NCBI RefSeq assembly: GCF_022288725.1
Contig: NZ_JAKNTA010000009.1
Span: 1-33,379, forward strand
Reading direction: 5' to 3'
Length of the DNA: 33,379 bases
Source: Kitasatospora sp. A2-31
GTDB lineage: Bacteria; Actinomycetota; Actinomycetes; Streptomycetales; Streptomycetaceae
Shown here: positions 7,558 to 14,816 of the stretch, one piece after another
How positions within the stretch are numbered: the stretch's first letter is position 1
Layout of the letters: every line of letters starts with the position of its first letter
The notes under the pieces: generated by a model
Database searches by the model: none
Seen by the model: the letters and a program-made list of their open reading frames with translations, nothing else
Told to the model about the DNA's origin: nothing
Translations under genes and position numbers: made by a program

Positions 7558-8002
7558 CGCCGCGGTCCGGGACGCGACCGCCGCCCGCGCCCGGCTCGCC
7601 CGCCGTCAGGAGGCCCTGCTGGCCGCCCTGGTGGCCGGCGGCCCGGTGCCGGACGGCTTCGACCCGGCCCAGGTCCGCAGCCAGGCCGCCGCACTGGCCG
7701 CCAAGCGCCGCGACACCGTCGTCAAGGTGGCGCCGGAGCTGCCCCGGCTGCTCGGTCGGCCCTACGGACCGCTCTTCCTGGCCTACGCGGCCGCGCACCC
7801 GCAGACCGGCGGGTACCGCGCCGACGCCCGGGCCTTCGCCGCCTGGGCGCTGGCCGACACCGCACCGGAGGCCGGCGGGCGGCTCGGCCCCGAACAGCGC
7901 CGGGCCCTGGAGCAGTGGCTCCACGGCCCCGCCGCCGAACAGCGACCCGGGCCGCTCGCCCGCCTGGGCCGGGCGCTGCTGCCCGGCCGGCACCGGCCCT
8001 GA
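7550..8002 (+). CDS. Small MNIO partner protein (SCO6045-like, DUF2063-like pattern)
   Basis: A 150-residue, Cys-free, helical protein starting at a GTG inside the MNIO gene (8-base overlap, so translationally coupled). The central pattern, a long helix followed by VAPELPRLLG, then YGPLFLAYAAAHP and DARAFAAWAL, matches the shape of DUF2063 proteins (LLG..F..L...Y...HP...F..FL), which serve as the substrate-binding partner of MNIO enzymes in methanobactin-type and related systems. From memory, Pfam calls close relatives SCO6045-like. The likely role is to bind the substrate protein and present it to the MNIO. Placement in DUF2063 is by pattern only and would need a profile comparison. Confidence 0.72.
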   Translation: MADAAVRDATAARARLARRQEALLAALVAGGPVPDGFDPAQVRSQAAALAAKRRDTVVKVAPELPRLLGRPYGPLFLAYAAAHPQTGGYRADARAFAAWALADTAPEAGGRLGPEQRRALEQWLHGPAAEQRPGPLARLGRALLPGRHRP

Positions 8003-8049
8003 CCCGACATCCCTACTCGTCGCACCGTTTCACCATCCGGGGGACAACC

Positions 8050-9096
8050 ATGTGGCACAACGCCTACTTCCTCGTACCCACCGTGCTGCTGACGGCGGCC
8101 GTGCTCCACGCGTCGCAGACCAGGCAACTGGTCAAGCGGGTCCCGCAGGCCAAGGGCCTGCCCGGCCGCGGACTGCCGCTGCTGGACGCCGCGTTCCTGG
8201 CCGGCGGTCCCGGCCGGGTCTTCGACACCGCGCTGGTCCGGATGCACCAGGCCGGCCTGGTCGTGGTCAACCGCGGCGGTCTGGTCACCCTCACCACCGG
8301 CCGACCGTACGACGCCGTGGACCTCGCCGTCATCGAGGCGATCGGGCCCGGCAAGCAGCGCGAACTCGCCCCGCTGCGGCGTGCGGTGATGCGCTCGGCG
8401 GCCGTCCAGGAGCTGGGCGACAAGCTCGCCGACCGCGGCCTGCTGCGCAATCCGCAGCGGATGGCCCGCGCCCGGGCGGCGCACCGGCGGATCTGGTTCG
8501 CCCTGCTGGCCGTGGTGCTCACCACCGGCCTCGCCTACCTGCTCGATCGGGGCGACGCGGAGCGCCCGGCGCTCTGGTTCCCGCTGCTCCTCGTGGCCGT
8601 CGGACTGGTCTCGCTGGTCGCCACGCGCCCGTTCAAGGGCCGGATCACCCCTGCCGGAGTGCGCCAGCTCGCTCTGATGTCCACCGCCGGCAACCCGTGG
8701 AAGCCCAGCGCCGGGCTCTCGTCGGCCAACAGCGGCCTGCTGCTCGGGGCGGTCGCCCTCGGCGGGCTGGCCGCGGCCGGGCTCGGCGACGAGGAGCTCC
8801 AGGAGGCGATGCTCGCGGCGGCCGCCGCCGACGAGCAGGCCCGGGCGTTCGCCGCCGGATCGCTCTCCTCCTCGTCCTCGTCCCCCTCCTCGTCCTCGTC
8901 CTCCTCGTCCTCCTCCTCGTCCTGTGGCGGCGCGGCCACCTGGTGCGGCTCCTCCTCCGACTCGGGCTCCTCCCCGTCGAACTGCGGCAGCAGCAGCTGC
9001 GGCTCCTCGTCGTCGAGCTGCAGCTCCAGCTCCAGCAGCTGCGGATCCTCCTCCAGCTGCGGCTCCAGCTGCGGGGGCGGCGGCTGCGGCAGCTGA
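8050..9096 (+). CDS. TIGR04222-type membrane protein with Ser/Cys/Gly-rich tail (candidate MNIO substrate)
   Basis: A 348-residue membrane protein. Residues 5-22 form a first membrane segment. Residues 35-135 carry the AFLAGGPGRVFDTAL segment that I associate with TIGR04222. Residues 147-165 and 174-191 form a membrane hairpin, and 228-245 is a further hydrophobic stretch. After residue 270 comes a run of Ser and then a Ser/Gly/Cys tail with all nine cysteines of the protein, at 292, 299, 312, 317, 324, 331, 337, 341 and 346; most are followed by Gly. The tail codons are TCC/TCG repeats early, then AGC/TGC. GGGGGA lies 5 bases before the ATG. Because it is encoded beside an MNIO and its partner, the tail is the obvious modification substrate; this is inference. 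Confidence 0.85.
   Translation: MWHNAYFLVPTVLLTAAVLHASQTRQLVKRVPQAKGLPGRGLPLLDAAFLAGGPGRVFDTALVRMHQAGLVVVNRGGLVTLTTGRPYDAVDLAVIEAIGPGKQRELAPLRRAVMRSAAVQELGDKLADRGLLRNPQRMARARAAHRRIWFALLAVVLTTGLAYLLDRGDAERPALWFPLLLVAVGLVSLVATRPFKGRITPAGVRQLALMSTAGNPWKPSAGLSSANSGLLLGAVALGGLAAAGLGDEELQEAMLAAAAADEQARAFAAGSLSSSSSSPSSSSSSSSSSSSCGGAATWCGSSSDSGSSPSNCGSSSCGSSSSSCSSSSSSCGSSSSCGSSCGGGGCGS
8863..9096 (+). repeat. Low-complexity Ser/Cys coding tract
   Basis: The 3' end of the TIGR04222-type gene is a low-complexity tract: TCC/TCG serine codons from 8863 to about 8922, then AGC, TGC and GGC codons to the stop. The opposite strand reads as an acidic Glu/Asp-rich frame, which is a shadow. Such tracts are prone to slippage, so tail length may differ between strains. 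Confidence 0.9.
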
Positions 9097-9184
9097 GCCC
9101 GGCGGGACCGGCCCGCGTCACAGTTCGGTATCGCGATTCGAAAGTCAGTTCCGCACCCGCCGACCACCGGACTACAACAAGCCC

Positions 9185-9970
9185 ATGTGGTTGCTCTTCC
9201 TGATCCCGGCCTGCGCCGCCGCGGTGCTCTCCTGCATCCGGCTGGTCCGGATGACCGCCACCGCCGACGCGCTGGCGGGGCAGGAGGGCCCCCGGCCGCC
9301 CGAGGCGGTCGGGATCGGGCTGTACGAGACGGCGTACCTGGCCGGCGGCCCGGACCGGGTGGTCGAACTGGCCCTGGTGCTGATGGCCTCCCGGGGCCGG
9401 CTTCACCTCGCCCACACCGGCTGGACCACCGTCGTCGACCCGCGGGGCCGCAGCCGGCTGGAGCGGGCCGTCGTGGCCGCCGTCGGGCCGGAGGGCCAGT
9501 GCCGCACCGACGAGCTGCGCCGGGCGATGGCGGTTCACCCCACCGTGCTGGAGATCGGCAGCCGGCTCTCGCTGGCCGGCCTGGCGACACCCGCGGCCGT
9601 GCAGCGGCACACCGTGCTGGCGGTCCGCCAGGTCCGGCAGGCGCTGCTGCTCTCGGTGCTGATGCTGGCCGCCGCCCTGGTCGTCGGCGGCCTCGCGGAC
9701 GGCAGCGCCTCGGCGGCGCTCGCCTGGTTCTCGCTGCCGCTGGTGCTGACCTCCGGCACGCTCCTGATGGCCCGCGTCGACGTCTACCCGTACACCCGCT
9801 GGGCCTCCCCGATCGGCCAGGAGGTGCTGCGCGAGGTCCGGCCGCAGCGCCAGCACGGCCTCACCGACGACGACGAGCGTGAACTCCTCACCGCCGTCGC
9901 GATGCTCGGCTCCGCCGCCCTCCCCGACGCGCGCCTGCGCGCCGCCCTGCGGCCGCACCGCCACTACTGA
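9185..9970 (+). CDS. TIGR04222-type membrane protein without Cys tail
   Basis: A 261-residue paralogue of the preceding protein. The same AYLAGGPDRVVELAL segment is present (about residues 49-63), preceded by an N-terminal membrane segment (about 2-20) and followed by a membrane hairpin (about 152-171 and 180-197). The C-terminus ends in RPHRHY with no Ser/Cys tail, and its few cysteines lie in the first membrane segment and one loop. The gene follows 88 bases after the tailed paralogue with only a weak ribosome site. It could be a non-substrate partner that forms a complex with the tailed protein, or a copy that has lost its tail. Confidence 0.8.
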   Translation: MWLLFLIPACAAAVLSCIRLVRMTATADALAGQEGPRPPEAVGIGLYETAYLAGGPDRVVELALVLMASRGRLHLAHTGWTTVVDPRGRSRLERAVVAAVGPEGQCRTDELRRAMAVHPTVLEIGSRLSLAGLATPAAVQRHTVLAVRQVRQALLLSVLMLAAALVVGGLADGSASAALAWFSLPLVLTSGTLLMARVDVYPYTRWASPIGQEVLREVRPQRQHGLTDDDERELLTAVAMLGSAALPDARLRAALRPHRHY

Positions 9971-10003
9971 TCGGGCCGCGACCGGGGCCGGGCCCCGGAC
10001 ACG

Positions 10004-10050
10004 CCGAAGGCCCGGCTCCCCGGGGGCGGTTCCCCGGGACCGGGCCTTCG
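10004..10050. terminator. Bidirectional terminator between MNIO operon and hemQ
   Basis: An inverted repeat with CGAAGGCCCGG on the left and CCGGGCCTTCG on the right, continued by CCCCGGG-rich inner arms, lies between the convergent 9970 and 10062 gene ends. It would form a hairpin on both strands. Confidence 0.8.
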
Positions 10051-10061
10051 CCGGAGCGCGG

Positions 10062-10787
10062 TCAGACCAGGCCGTTGAGCAGCTCGCTGACCGGCTTGCG
10101 GCGGCCGGTGAAGAACGGCACCTCCTCGCGGACGTGCAGCCGGGCCCGGGACGGGCGCAGGTCGCGCATCAGGTCGACGATCCGGTGCAGCTCGTCGGCC
10201 TCGAAGGCGAGCAGCCACTCGTAGTCGCCGAGCGCGAACGAGGCCACCGTGTTGGCCCGCACGTCCGGGTAGCCGCGCGCCATCTGGCCGTGCTCGGCGA
10301 GCATCGCGCGCCGCTCGGCGTCCGGCAGCAGGTACCACTCGTAGGAGCGGACGAACGGGTAGACGCAGACGTAGTCGCGCGGCCGCTCGTCGGCGAGGAA
10401 CGCCGGGATGTGCGACTTGTTGAACTCGGCCGGGCGGTGCAGCGCCATGTTCGACCAGACCGGCTCCAGCACCCGGCCCAGGCCGGTGCGGCGGAAGCGG
10501 TTGTACGCCTCCTGCAGGTCGTCCGAGTCGGCCGCGTGCCACCAGACCAGGATGTCGGCATCGGCGCGCAGACCGGACACGTCGTACGTGCCGCGCACGG
10601 TGACGTCCTTCGCGGCGAGCTGGGCGAACAGCTCGTCCACCTCGGCGGCCAGCGCGGTGCGGTCCTCGGGCAGCTCGCCCTTGAGCTTGAACACCGACCA
10701 CATGGTGTAGCGGATGACCTGGTTCAGGTCGCGGGCCTTCTTCTTCTCGGGCTGCTGCTCCGGCTGCCGCTCAACGGTCTCAGTCAT
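10062..10787 (-). CDS. hemQ: Coprohaem decarboxylase HemQ (ChdC)
   Basis: A 241-residue member of the chlorite-dismutase-like family, acting as the last enzyme of the coproporphyrin-dependent haem pathway: it oxidatively decarboxylates coprohaem III to protohaem with H2O2. Visible features are IRYTMWSVFKL near the N-terminus, VCVYPFVRSYEWY (Y143 aligns by pattern with the catalytic Tyr of firmicute HemQ), MLAEHGQMARGYPDV with the expected proximal His 166, and the NTVASFALGDYEW segment. The Lys/Glu-rich N-terminus is typical of actinobacterial forms. The start ATG at 10787 overlaps the hemG stop by 4 bases. True chlorite dismutase activity is unlikely in this context. Confidence 0.93.
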   Translation of the reverse strand: MTETVERQPEQQPEKKKARDLNQVIRYTMWSVFKLKGELPEDRTALAAEVDELFAQLAAKDVTVRGTYDVSGLRADADILVWWHAADSDDLQEAYNRFRRTGLGRVLEPVWSNMALHRPAEFNKSHIPAFLADERPRDYVCVYPFVRSYEWYLLPDAERRAMLAEHGQMARGYPDVRANTVASFALGDYEWLLAFEADELHRIVDLMRDLRPSRARLHVREEVPFFTGRRKPVSELLNGLV

Positions 10788-12220
10788 GCGCCCATTGTCC
10801 TCTCCGTGACGTGTTCCCCGGTCGGCGGGGTCAACAGTTCGTCGAGCTCGGCGACGGCCGCCCGCGCGCTGGCGATGCAGGCCGGGATGCCCACGCCGTC
10901 GTACGCGGCCCCGCAGAGCGCCAGCGCGCCCGTCCGGGCGGCGGCCGCCCGGATCCGCCCCACCCGGTCGAGGTGGCCGACCGGGTACTGCGGCAGGCCC
11001 GCGCCCCAGCGGGTCACCGCGGTGTCGTACGGCCGGGCGGTGAGGCCGATCGCCTCGCCCAGGTCGGCCAGCGACTGCGCCACCAGCTCCTCGTCCGGGA
11101 GCTCCAGCGGCTGCTCCTCGCGCAGCCGGCCGAGCGAGGTACGCAGGAGGAAGGCGTCCGGGGCTGAACGCTCCAGCCAGCCCCACTTGTTGGACGAGAA
11201 GGTGGAGGCCTTGATCCGGCGCCCGTCCACCGGCGGCACCAGGAACCCGCTGCCGGGCGGCGCCTCGGGCAGGTCGGCCCGCCGGAACGCCATGGTGACC
11301 AGCGCCATCCCCGCGTACTCGATGCCGTCCAGCTCGGCGGCGGCCGCCGGCGCGTCGGCCTTCAGCAGCCGGGCCGCGGCCGGCGCGGGCACGGCCAGCA
11401 CCACGGCGTCCGCGTGCAGCACCTCGCCGCCGCCGGTCACCACCCGCCAGCCGTCCGGGGTGCGCCGCAGCTCCTCCACGGCGGTGCGGGTGCGCAGCTC
11501 GGCGCCGGCCGCGACGCAGGCCGCGGCGACCGCCTCGGGCAGGGTGCCGAGGCCGCCGCGCAGGCCCTGGAAGACCGGGGTCGCGGCGGTCTGCGGGCGG
11601 GTGGCCAGCGCGTGCACGCCCTCGACCAGCGAGCCGCCGCCGCGGGCGACGGCCAGCAGCTGCGGCACGGCCACGCGCAGCGAGATCTCGTCCGCGTGCC
11701 CGGCGTAGACGCCACCGAGCAGCGGCTCGACCAGCCGGTCCACCACCTCGCGGCCCAGCCGGTCGGCGACGAACCGCCCGATCGCCACGTCGTCGGCGAC
11801 GGCCTCGCCGGCGGCCTCGTGCCGGGCCCGCTCCAGTCCCTCGGGCGTGAGCACCCCGGAGGCTTCGAGCGCGTCGAGGTCGCCGGGGACGCCCATCACC
11901 TGGCCGCCGGGCAGCGGGCGCAGCGCGCCGCGGGTCCAGATCGCGGCCCTGGCGGTGGTCGGCGGCTCCAGCTCCGCGCCCAGCCCGACCGCCTGGGCCA
12001 GCTCGACCGCCTCCGGCCGCCGCGCCAGCATCGACTCGGCCCCGAGGTCCACCCGGACCCCGCCGACCTCTCCGCCGCGCAGTTTGCCGCCGACCCGTTC
12101 GGACGCCTCCAGCAGCGTCACCCGGGCCCGCGGGGGCTCACCCGCGGCCCCACTCAGAAACGCGGCGGCGGCCAGCCCTGCGACCCCGCCACCGATCACC
12201 ACGACCTGTGCTTGCGCCAT
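10784..12220 (-). CDS. hemG: Coproporphyrinogen III / protoporphyrinogen oxidase (CgoX, HemY type)
   Basis: A 478-residue FAD-dependent oxidase. Residues 5-22 contain the dinucleotide motif (VVVIGGGVAGLAAAAFL), followed by E39 in LLEASERVGGKL and a family-typical LGAESMLARRPE. In actinobacteria this enzyme normally oxidises coproporphyrinogen III to coproporphyrin III, although it is often labelled protoporphyrinogen oxidase (HemG/HemY). It is translationally coupled to hemQ by a 4-base overlap, consistent with consecutive pathway steps. The length matches the family. No ferrochelatase gene is visible in the window. Confidence 0.92.
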   Translation of the reverse strand: MAQAQVVVIGGGVAGLAAAAFLSGAAGEPPRARVTLLEASERVGGKLRGGEVGGVRVDLGAESMLARRPEAVELAQAVGLGAELEPPTTARAAIWTRGALRPLPGGQVMGVPGDLDALEASGVLTPEGLERARHEAAGEAVADDVAIGRFVADRLGREVVDRLVEPLLGGVYAGHADEISLRVAVPQLLAVARGGGSLVEGVHALATRPQTAATPVFQGLRGGLGTLPEAVAAACVAAGAELRTRTAVEELRRTPDGWRVVTGGGEVLHADAVVLAVPAPAAARLLKADAPAAAAELDGIEYAGMALVTMAFRRADLPEAPPGSGFLVPPVDGRRIKASTFSSNKWGWLERSAPDAFLLRTSLGRLREEQPLELPDEELVAQSLADLGEAIGLTARPYDTAVTRWGAGLPQYPVGHLDRVGRIRAAAARTGALALCGAAYDGVGIPACIASARAAVAELDELLTPPTGEHVTERTMGA

Positions 12221-12254
12221 GCCCCGCAGTCTTGCAGGTCCTTACACCAACGAC

Positions 12255-12383
12255 TCAATCCGCCCGCTTCGTCCGCTTCGGCACCGGCACCAGGGCGTCG
12301 AGGTCGATGTCGACCGGGAACGGCACGGGACGCTTCAGCCGGCCCCGGATGGGCGGGTCCGGTCGGGCCGGGGGTCCGAACAC
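12255..12383 (-). CDS. Possible 42-residue basic, Pro-rich protein
   Basis: A short minus-strand frame between the hemE terminator and hemG, ending 34 bases before the hemG start. It would begin at a GTG (12383) and read FGPPARPDPP, then RPVPFPVDIDLDALVPVP, then a basic KRTKRAD end. About 90 percent of third codon positions are G or C, like real genes here, and the open frame continues upstream with similar codon use but without a standard start. There is only a weak ribosome site. It could be a small protein or the tail of a decayed gene. Confidence 0.3.
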   Translation of the reverse strand: MFGPPARPDPPIRGRLKRPVPFPVDIDLDALVPVPKRTKRAD

Positions 12384-12478
12384 CGGATCCGGGCGCCGGC
12401 CGGGGCGGAGCGCCTGCCGAGCCCGCGCGAGGAGGCGGACGGGGAGCGCGGGGACGTCCGGAAGCGCACCAATGCGGC

Positions 12479-12514
12479 GGTGGCGGGCCCTCCCCTCGGA
12501 AGGAGCCCGCCACC
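12479..12514 (-). terminator. Likely hemE terminator
   Basis: A perfect 10-bp stem (GGTGGCGGGC at 12479-12488 with GCCCGCCACC at 12505-12514) and a 16-base loop sit 46 bases past the hemE stop on the minus strand. Confidence 0.7.
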
Positions 12515-12559
12515 GGGTCGTGTCGACCGTACGGCCCTACCGGCCGCGCCGGCCGGGCG

Positions 12560-13687
12560 TCACCGGGCGCTGGCCTCGTGCACGAACTCGACCAGCCGGC
12601 TGAGCGCGTCCGGGTCCATGCTCGGGAGCACGCCGTGGCCGAGGTTGAAGATGTGACCGCTGGTGCCGAGCGCCTGGGCGGCGTGCAGCACCTCGCGGGC
12701 CTTGGTCTCGACGGCCTTGGTCGGCGCGAACAGCACCGCCGGGTCGAGGTTGCCCTGCAGGCCCTTGCCGGGGCCGACCCGCTCGGCGGCCACGTTCAGC
12801 GGCACCCGCCAGTCGACGCCGACGATGTCCGCACCGGCCTGGCCCATGAGGCCCAGCAACTCGCCGGTGCCGACGCCGAAGTGGATCCGCGGCACGCCGT
12901 AGTCGGCCACCGCGTCGAACACCTTGGTGCTGGCGGGCATCACCGAGCGGCGGTAGTCGTCCGGGGCGAGCGAGCCGACCCAGGAGTCGAAGAGCTGGAC
13001 CGCCGAGGCGCCGGCCTCGATCTGCACCTTGAGGAAGGCGGAGGTGATGTCGGCCAGCCGGTCGACCAGGGCGGCCCAGAGCTCGGGCTGCCCGTACATC
13101 ATGGCCTTGGTGTTCTCGTGGTTCTTGGACGGGCCGCCCTCGACCAGGTAGCTGGCCAGCGTGTAGGGGGCGCCGGCGAAGCCGATCAGCGGGGTGGAGC
13201 CGAGCTCGTCGACGAGCAGGCCGACCGCCTCGGTGATGTAGGGGACGTCGTCCGGCTCCAGCGGGCGGAGCCGCCGGAGGTCCTCTGCGGTCCGGATCGG
13301 ATCGGCGATGACCGGGCCGATGCCGGGCTTGATGTCGACGTCGATGCCGATCGCCTTGAGCGGCACCACGATGTCGCTGAAGAAGATCGCCGCGTCCACC
13401 TTGTGCCGGCGCACCGGCTGCAGGGTGATCTCCTTGACCAGCTCGGGCCGCATGCAGGACTCCAGCATGGGGATGCCCTCGCGGACCTTCAGGTACTCGG
13501 GCAGCGAGCGGCCCGCCTGGCGCATGAACCAGACCGGCGTGTGCGGTACCGGCTCGTGCCGGCAGGCGCGCAGGAACGCCGAGTCGTTCGCGGCCCCGCG
13601 GCGCGCGGAGGGCTGCTGGCCGGGGGCGGCGCCGGCCGGGGCGTCTGCCCGGGTGGCCGCCGTGGTGTCTGCCGTAGTCTCGCTCAC
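12560..13687 (-). CDS. hemE: Uroporphyrinogen decarboxylase
   Basis: A 375-residue UroD, converting uroporphyrinogen III to coproporphyrinogen III by four decarboxylations. The diagnostic motifs are present: PVWFMRQAGRSLPEY, FFSDIVVPLKAIG, GFAGAPYTLASY and the C-terminal FNLGHGVLP. An Ala/Thr-rich N-terminal extension of about 30 residues precedes the catalytic core, as in other actinobacteria. It starts with GTG at 13687 and is transcribed away from DUF3000. A hairpin at 12479-12514 separates it from hemG, so hemE and hemG-hemQ may be separate transcripts. All three serve the coproporphyrin branch of haem synthesis. Confidence 0.96.
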   Translation of the reverse strand: MSETTADTTAATRADAPAGAAPGQQPSARRGAANDSAFLRACRHEPVPHTPVWFMRQAGRSLPEYLKVREGIPMLESCMRPELVKEITLQPVRRHKVDAAIFFSDIVVPLKAIGIDVDIKPGIGPVIADPIRTAEDLRRLRPLEPDDVPYITEAVGLLVDELGSTPLIGFAGAPYTLASYLVEGGPSKNHENTKAMMYGQPELWAALVDRLADITSAFLKVQIEAGASAVQLFDSWVGSLAPDDYRRSVMPASTKVFDAVADYGVPRIHFGVGTGELLGLMGQAGADIVGVDWRVPLNVAAERVGPGKGLQGNLDPAVLFAPTKAVETKAREVLHAAQALGTSGHIFNLGHGVLPSMDPDALSRLVEFVHEASAR

Positions 13688-13832
13688 GGTTCAAATCTTC
13701 GCACGCGCCCCGCACCGTCCCCTCCGGGCGGGCTCGTCGGTTCCTCCAAGATCTGGCCGGTTTGCCGTCCCGGCACGCCGCGCGGGCAGAAGTTGCGGCG
13801 ATTACCCGCGTTTTCGACCTAGTCTTCGGGTC

Positions 13833-14495
13833 ATGGCAGCGGTCGGCGGGCACCCAGCGCAGGGTGGCGGAACAGGTGGCGGGACGGGTCGGGAGGCGGC
13901 ACCGAGCGAGTTCCGGGCCGCGGTCGAGGCTCTGCGGGGGGCGCGGCTGCGCCCCGAGGTCGAGCTCTCCCCCGCTCCGGCGCCCCGTCGGCTCGCCCCG
14001 CACGCCTTCGCGCTGACCGCCGCGGTGGAGGTGGACGGCGAGGAGCTGGCCGACGGCCGGCTGGTGCTGCTCCACGACCCGGCCGGGCAGGAGGCCTGGA
14101 ACGGGGACTTCCGCGTGGTGACGATGACCCGCGCCGAGCTGGAGCCCGAGATGGCCGGCGACCCGATGCTCTCCGAGGTCGGCTGGGCCTGGCTGCTGGA
14201 CGCGTTGCAGGCGCACGGCGCCGGGTACGCGGAGCCGTCCGGCACGGTGACCAGGTGCGCCTCGCAGTACTTCGGCGCTCTGGCGGACCGCGCGTCGTCC
14301 ACCGAGATCGAGATCCGGGCCTCCTGGACGCCGGCCGACCGTCGGTTCGAGCGGCACCTCGCGGCCTGGGGGGACCTGCTCTGCATCAGCGCCGGCCTGC
14401 CGCCGGCCGCCGCCGCACCGCAGCCCGCGGCCGACGTGCCGTCACTCGGCGGAGTGGTCCCGATGCCCGCCCGCCGGCGTCCGCGCTCGCACTGA
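13833..14495 (+). CDS. DUF3000 family protein
   Basis: A 220-residue DUF3000 protein, an actinobacterial family of unknown function typically encoded next to hemE and rnd. A Gly-rich N-terminus of about 25 residues precedes the conserved FRAAVEALRGARLRPEVEL segment, ALTAAVEV, GRLVLLHDPAGQEAWNGDFR, GWAWLLDALQAHGA and EIEIRASWTP motifs. There is no membrane segment. The ATG at 13833 lacks a Shine-Dalgarno; a TAGTCT -10-like element lies about 8 bases upstream, so the mRNA is probably leaderless. Family assignment is confident, function unknown. Confidence 0.88.
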   Translation: MAAVGGHPAQGGGTGGGTGREAAPSEFRAAVEALRGARLRPEVELSPAPAPRRLAPHAFALTAAVEVDGEELADGRLVLLHDPAGQEAWNGDFRVVTMTRAELEPEMAGDPMLSEVGWAWLLDALQAHGAGYAEPSGTVTRCASQYFGALADRASSTEIEIRASWTPADRRFERHLAAWGDLLCISAGLPPAAAAPQPAADVPSLGGVVPMPARRRPRSH

Positions 14496-14816
14496 CGGGT
14501 GGCGTCCCGGCCGGTCGGCGCCGGCGTGGCCCGGCGCCACCCCCAGGGCTGACAGAGTGTGACTTCGGATCAGCTCCGCGTCAATTAACCGGTCAAGCTC
14601 GACCGATTTGCTCCGGATCTGATCGATTTTGTGCGAATTCCAGGCATGTCGCATCAGTCACCTGCGCGATTTGTCCGTATTGTTACTCACTAGATCGTGA
14701 TCTTTCGCTAAAGCCGGGCACGGTAGCTGCCGAAGCAGACTGTGACCCTTTCCGAACGCGGAACACTCCGACCGCCCCCATCGGGGTTCCGTCCGCCACT
14801 CCCCGCAGGAGGCCTG
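14496..14816 (+). promoter_or_regulatory. AT-rich upstream region of whiI
   Basis: A 321-base gap between DUF3000 and whiI. Positions about 14575-14720 are markedly richer in A/T than their surroundings, with several GATC-containing dyads, and no convincing gene. The composition suggests a large regulatory region, in keeping with whiI being developmentally controlled. I cannot place individual BldD, WhiA or sigma sites with confidence. AGGAGG precedes the GTG at 14817. Confidence 0.5.

Noticed and set aside
8645..9590. Long minus-strand frames, some very acidic, opposite the TIGR04222-type gene
   Set aside because: They are complements of the Ser codon tract and the well-supported plus-strand genes; no family motifs and no ribosome site.
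10062..10787. True chlorite dismutase
   Set aside because: Overlap with hemG, the Tyr in YPF and the actinobacterial N-terminus fit coprohaem decarboxylase HemQ.
14442..14654. 70-residue minus-strand frame between DUF3000 and whiI
   Set aside because: It overlaps the DUF3000 end, runs through the AT-rich regulatory region with atypical codon use, and shows no motif.
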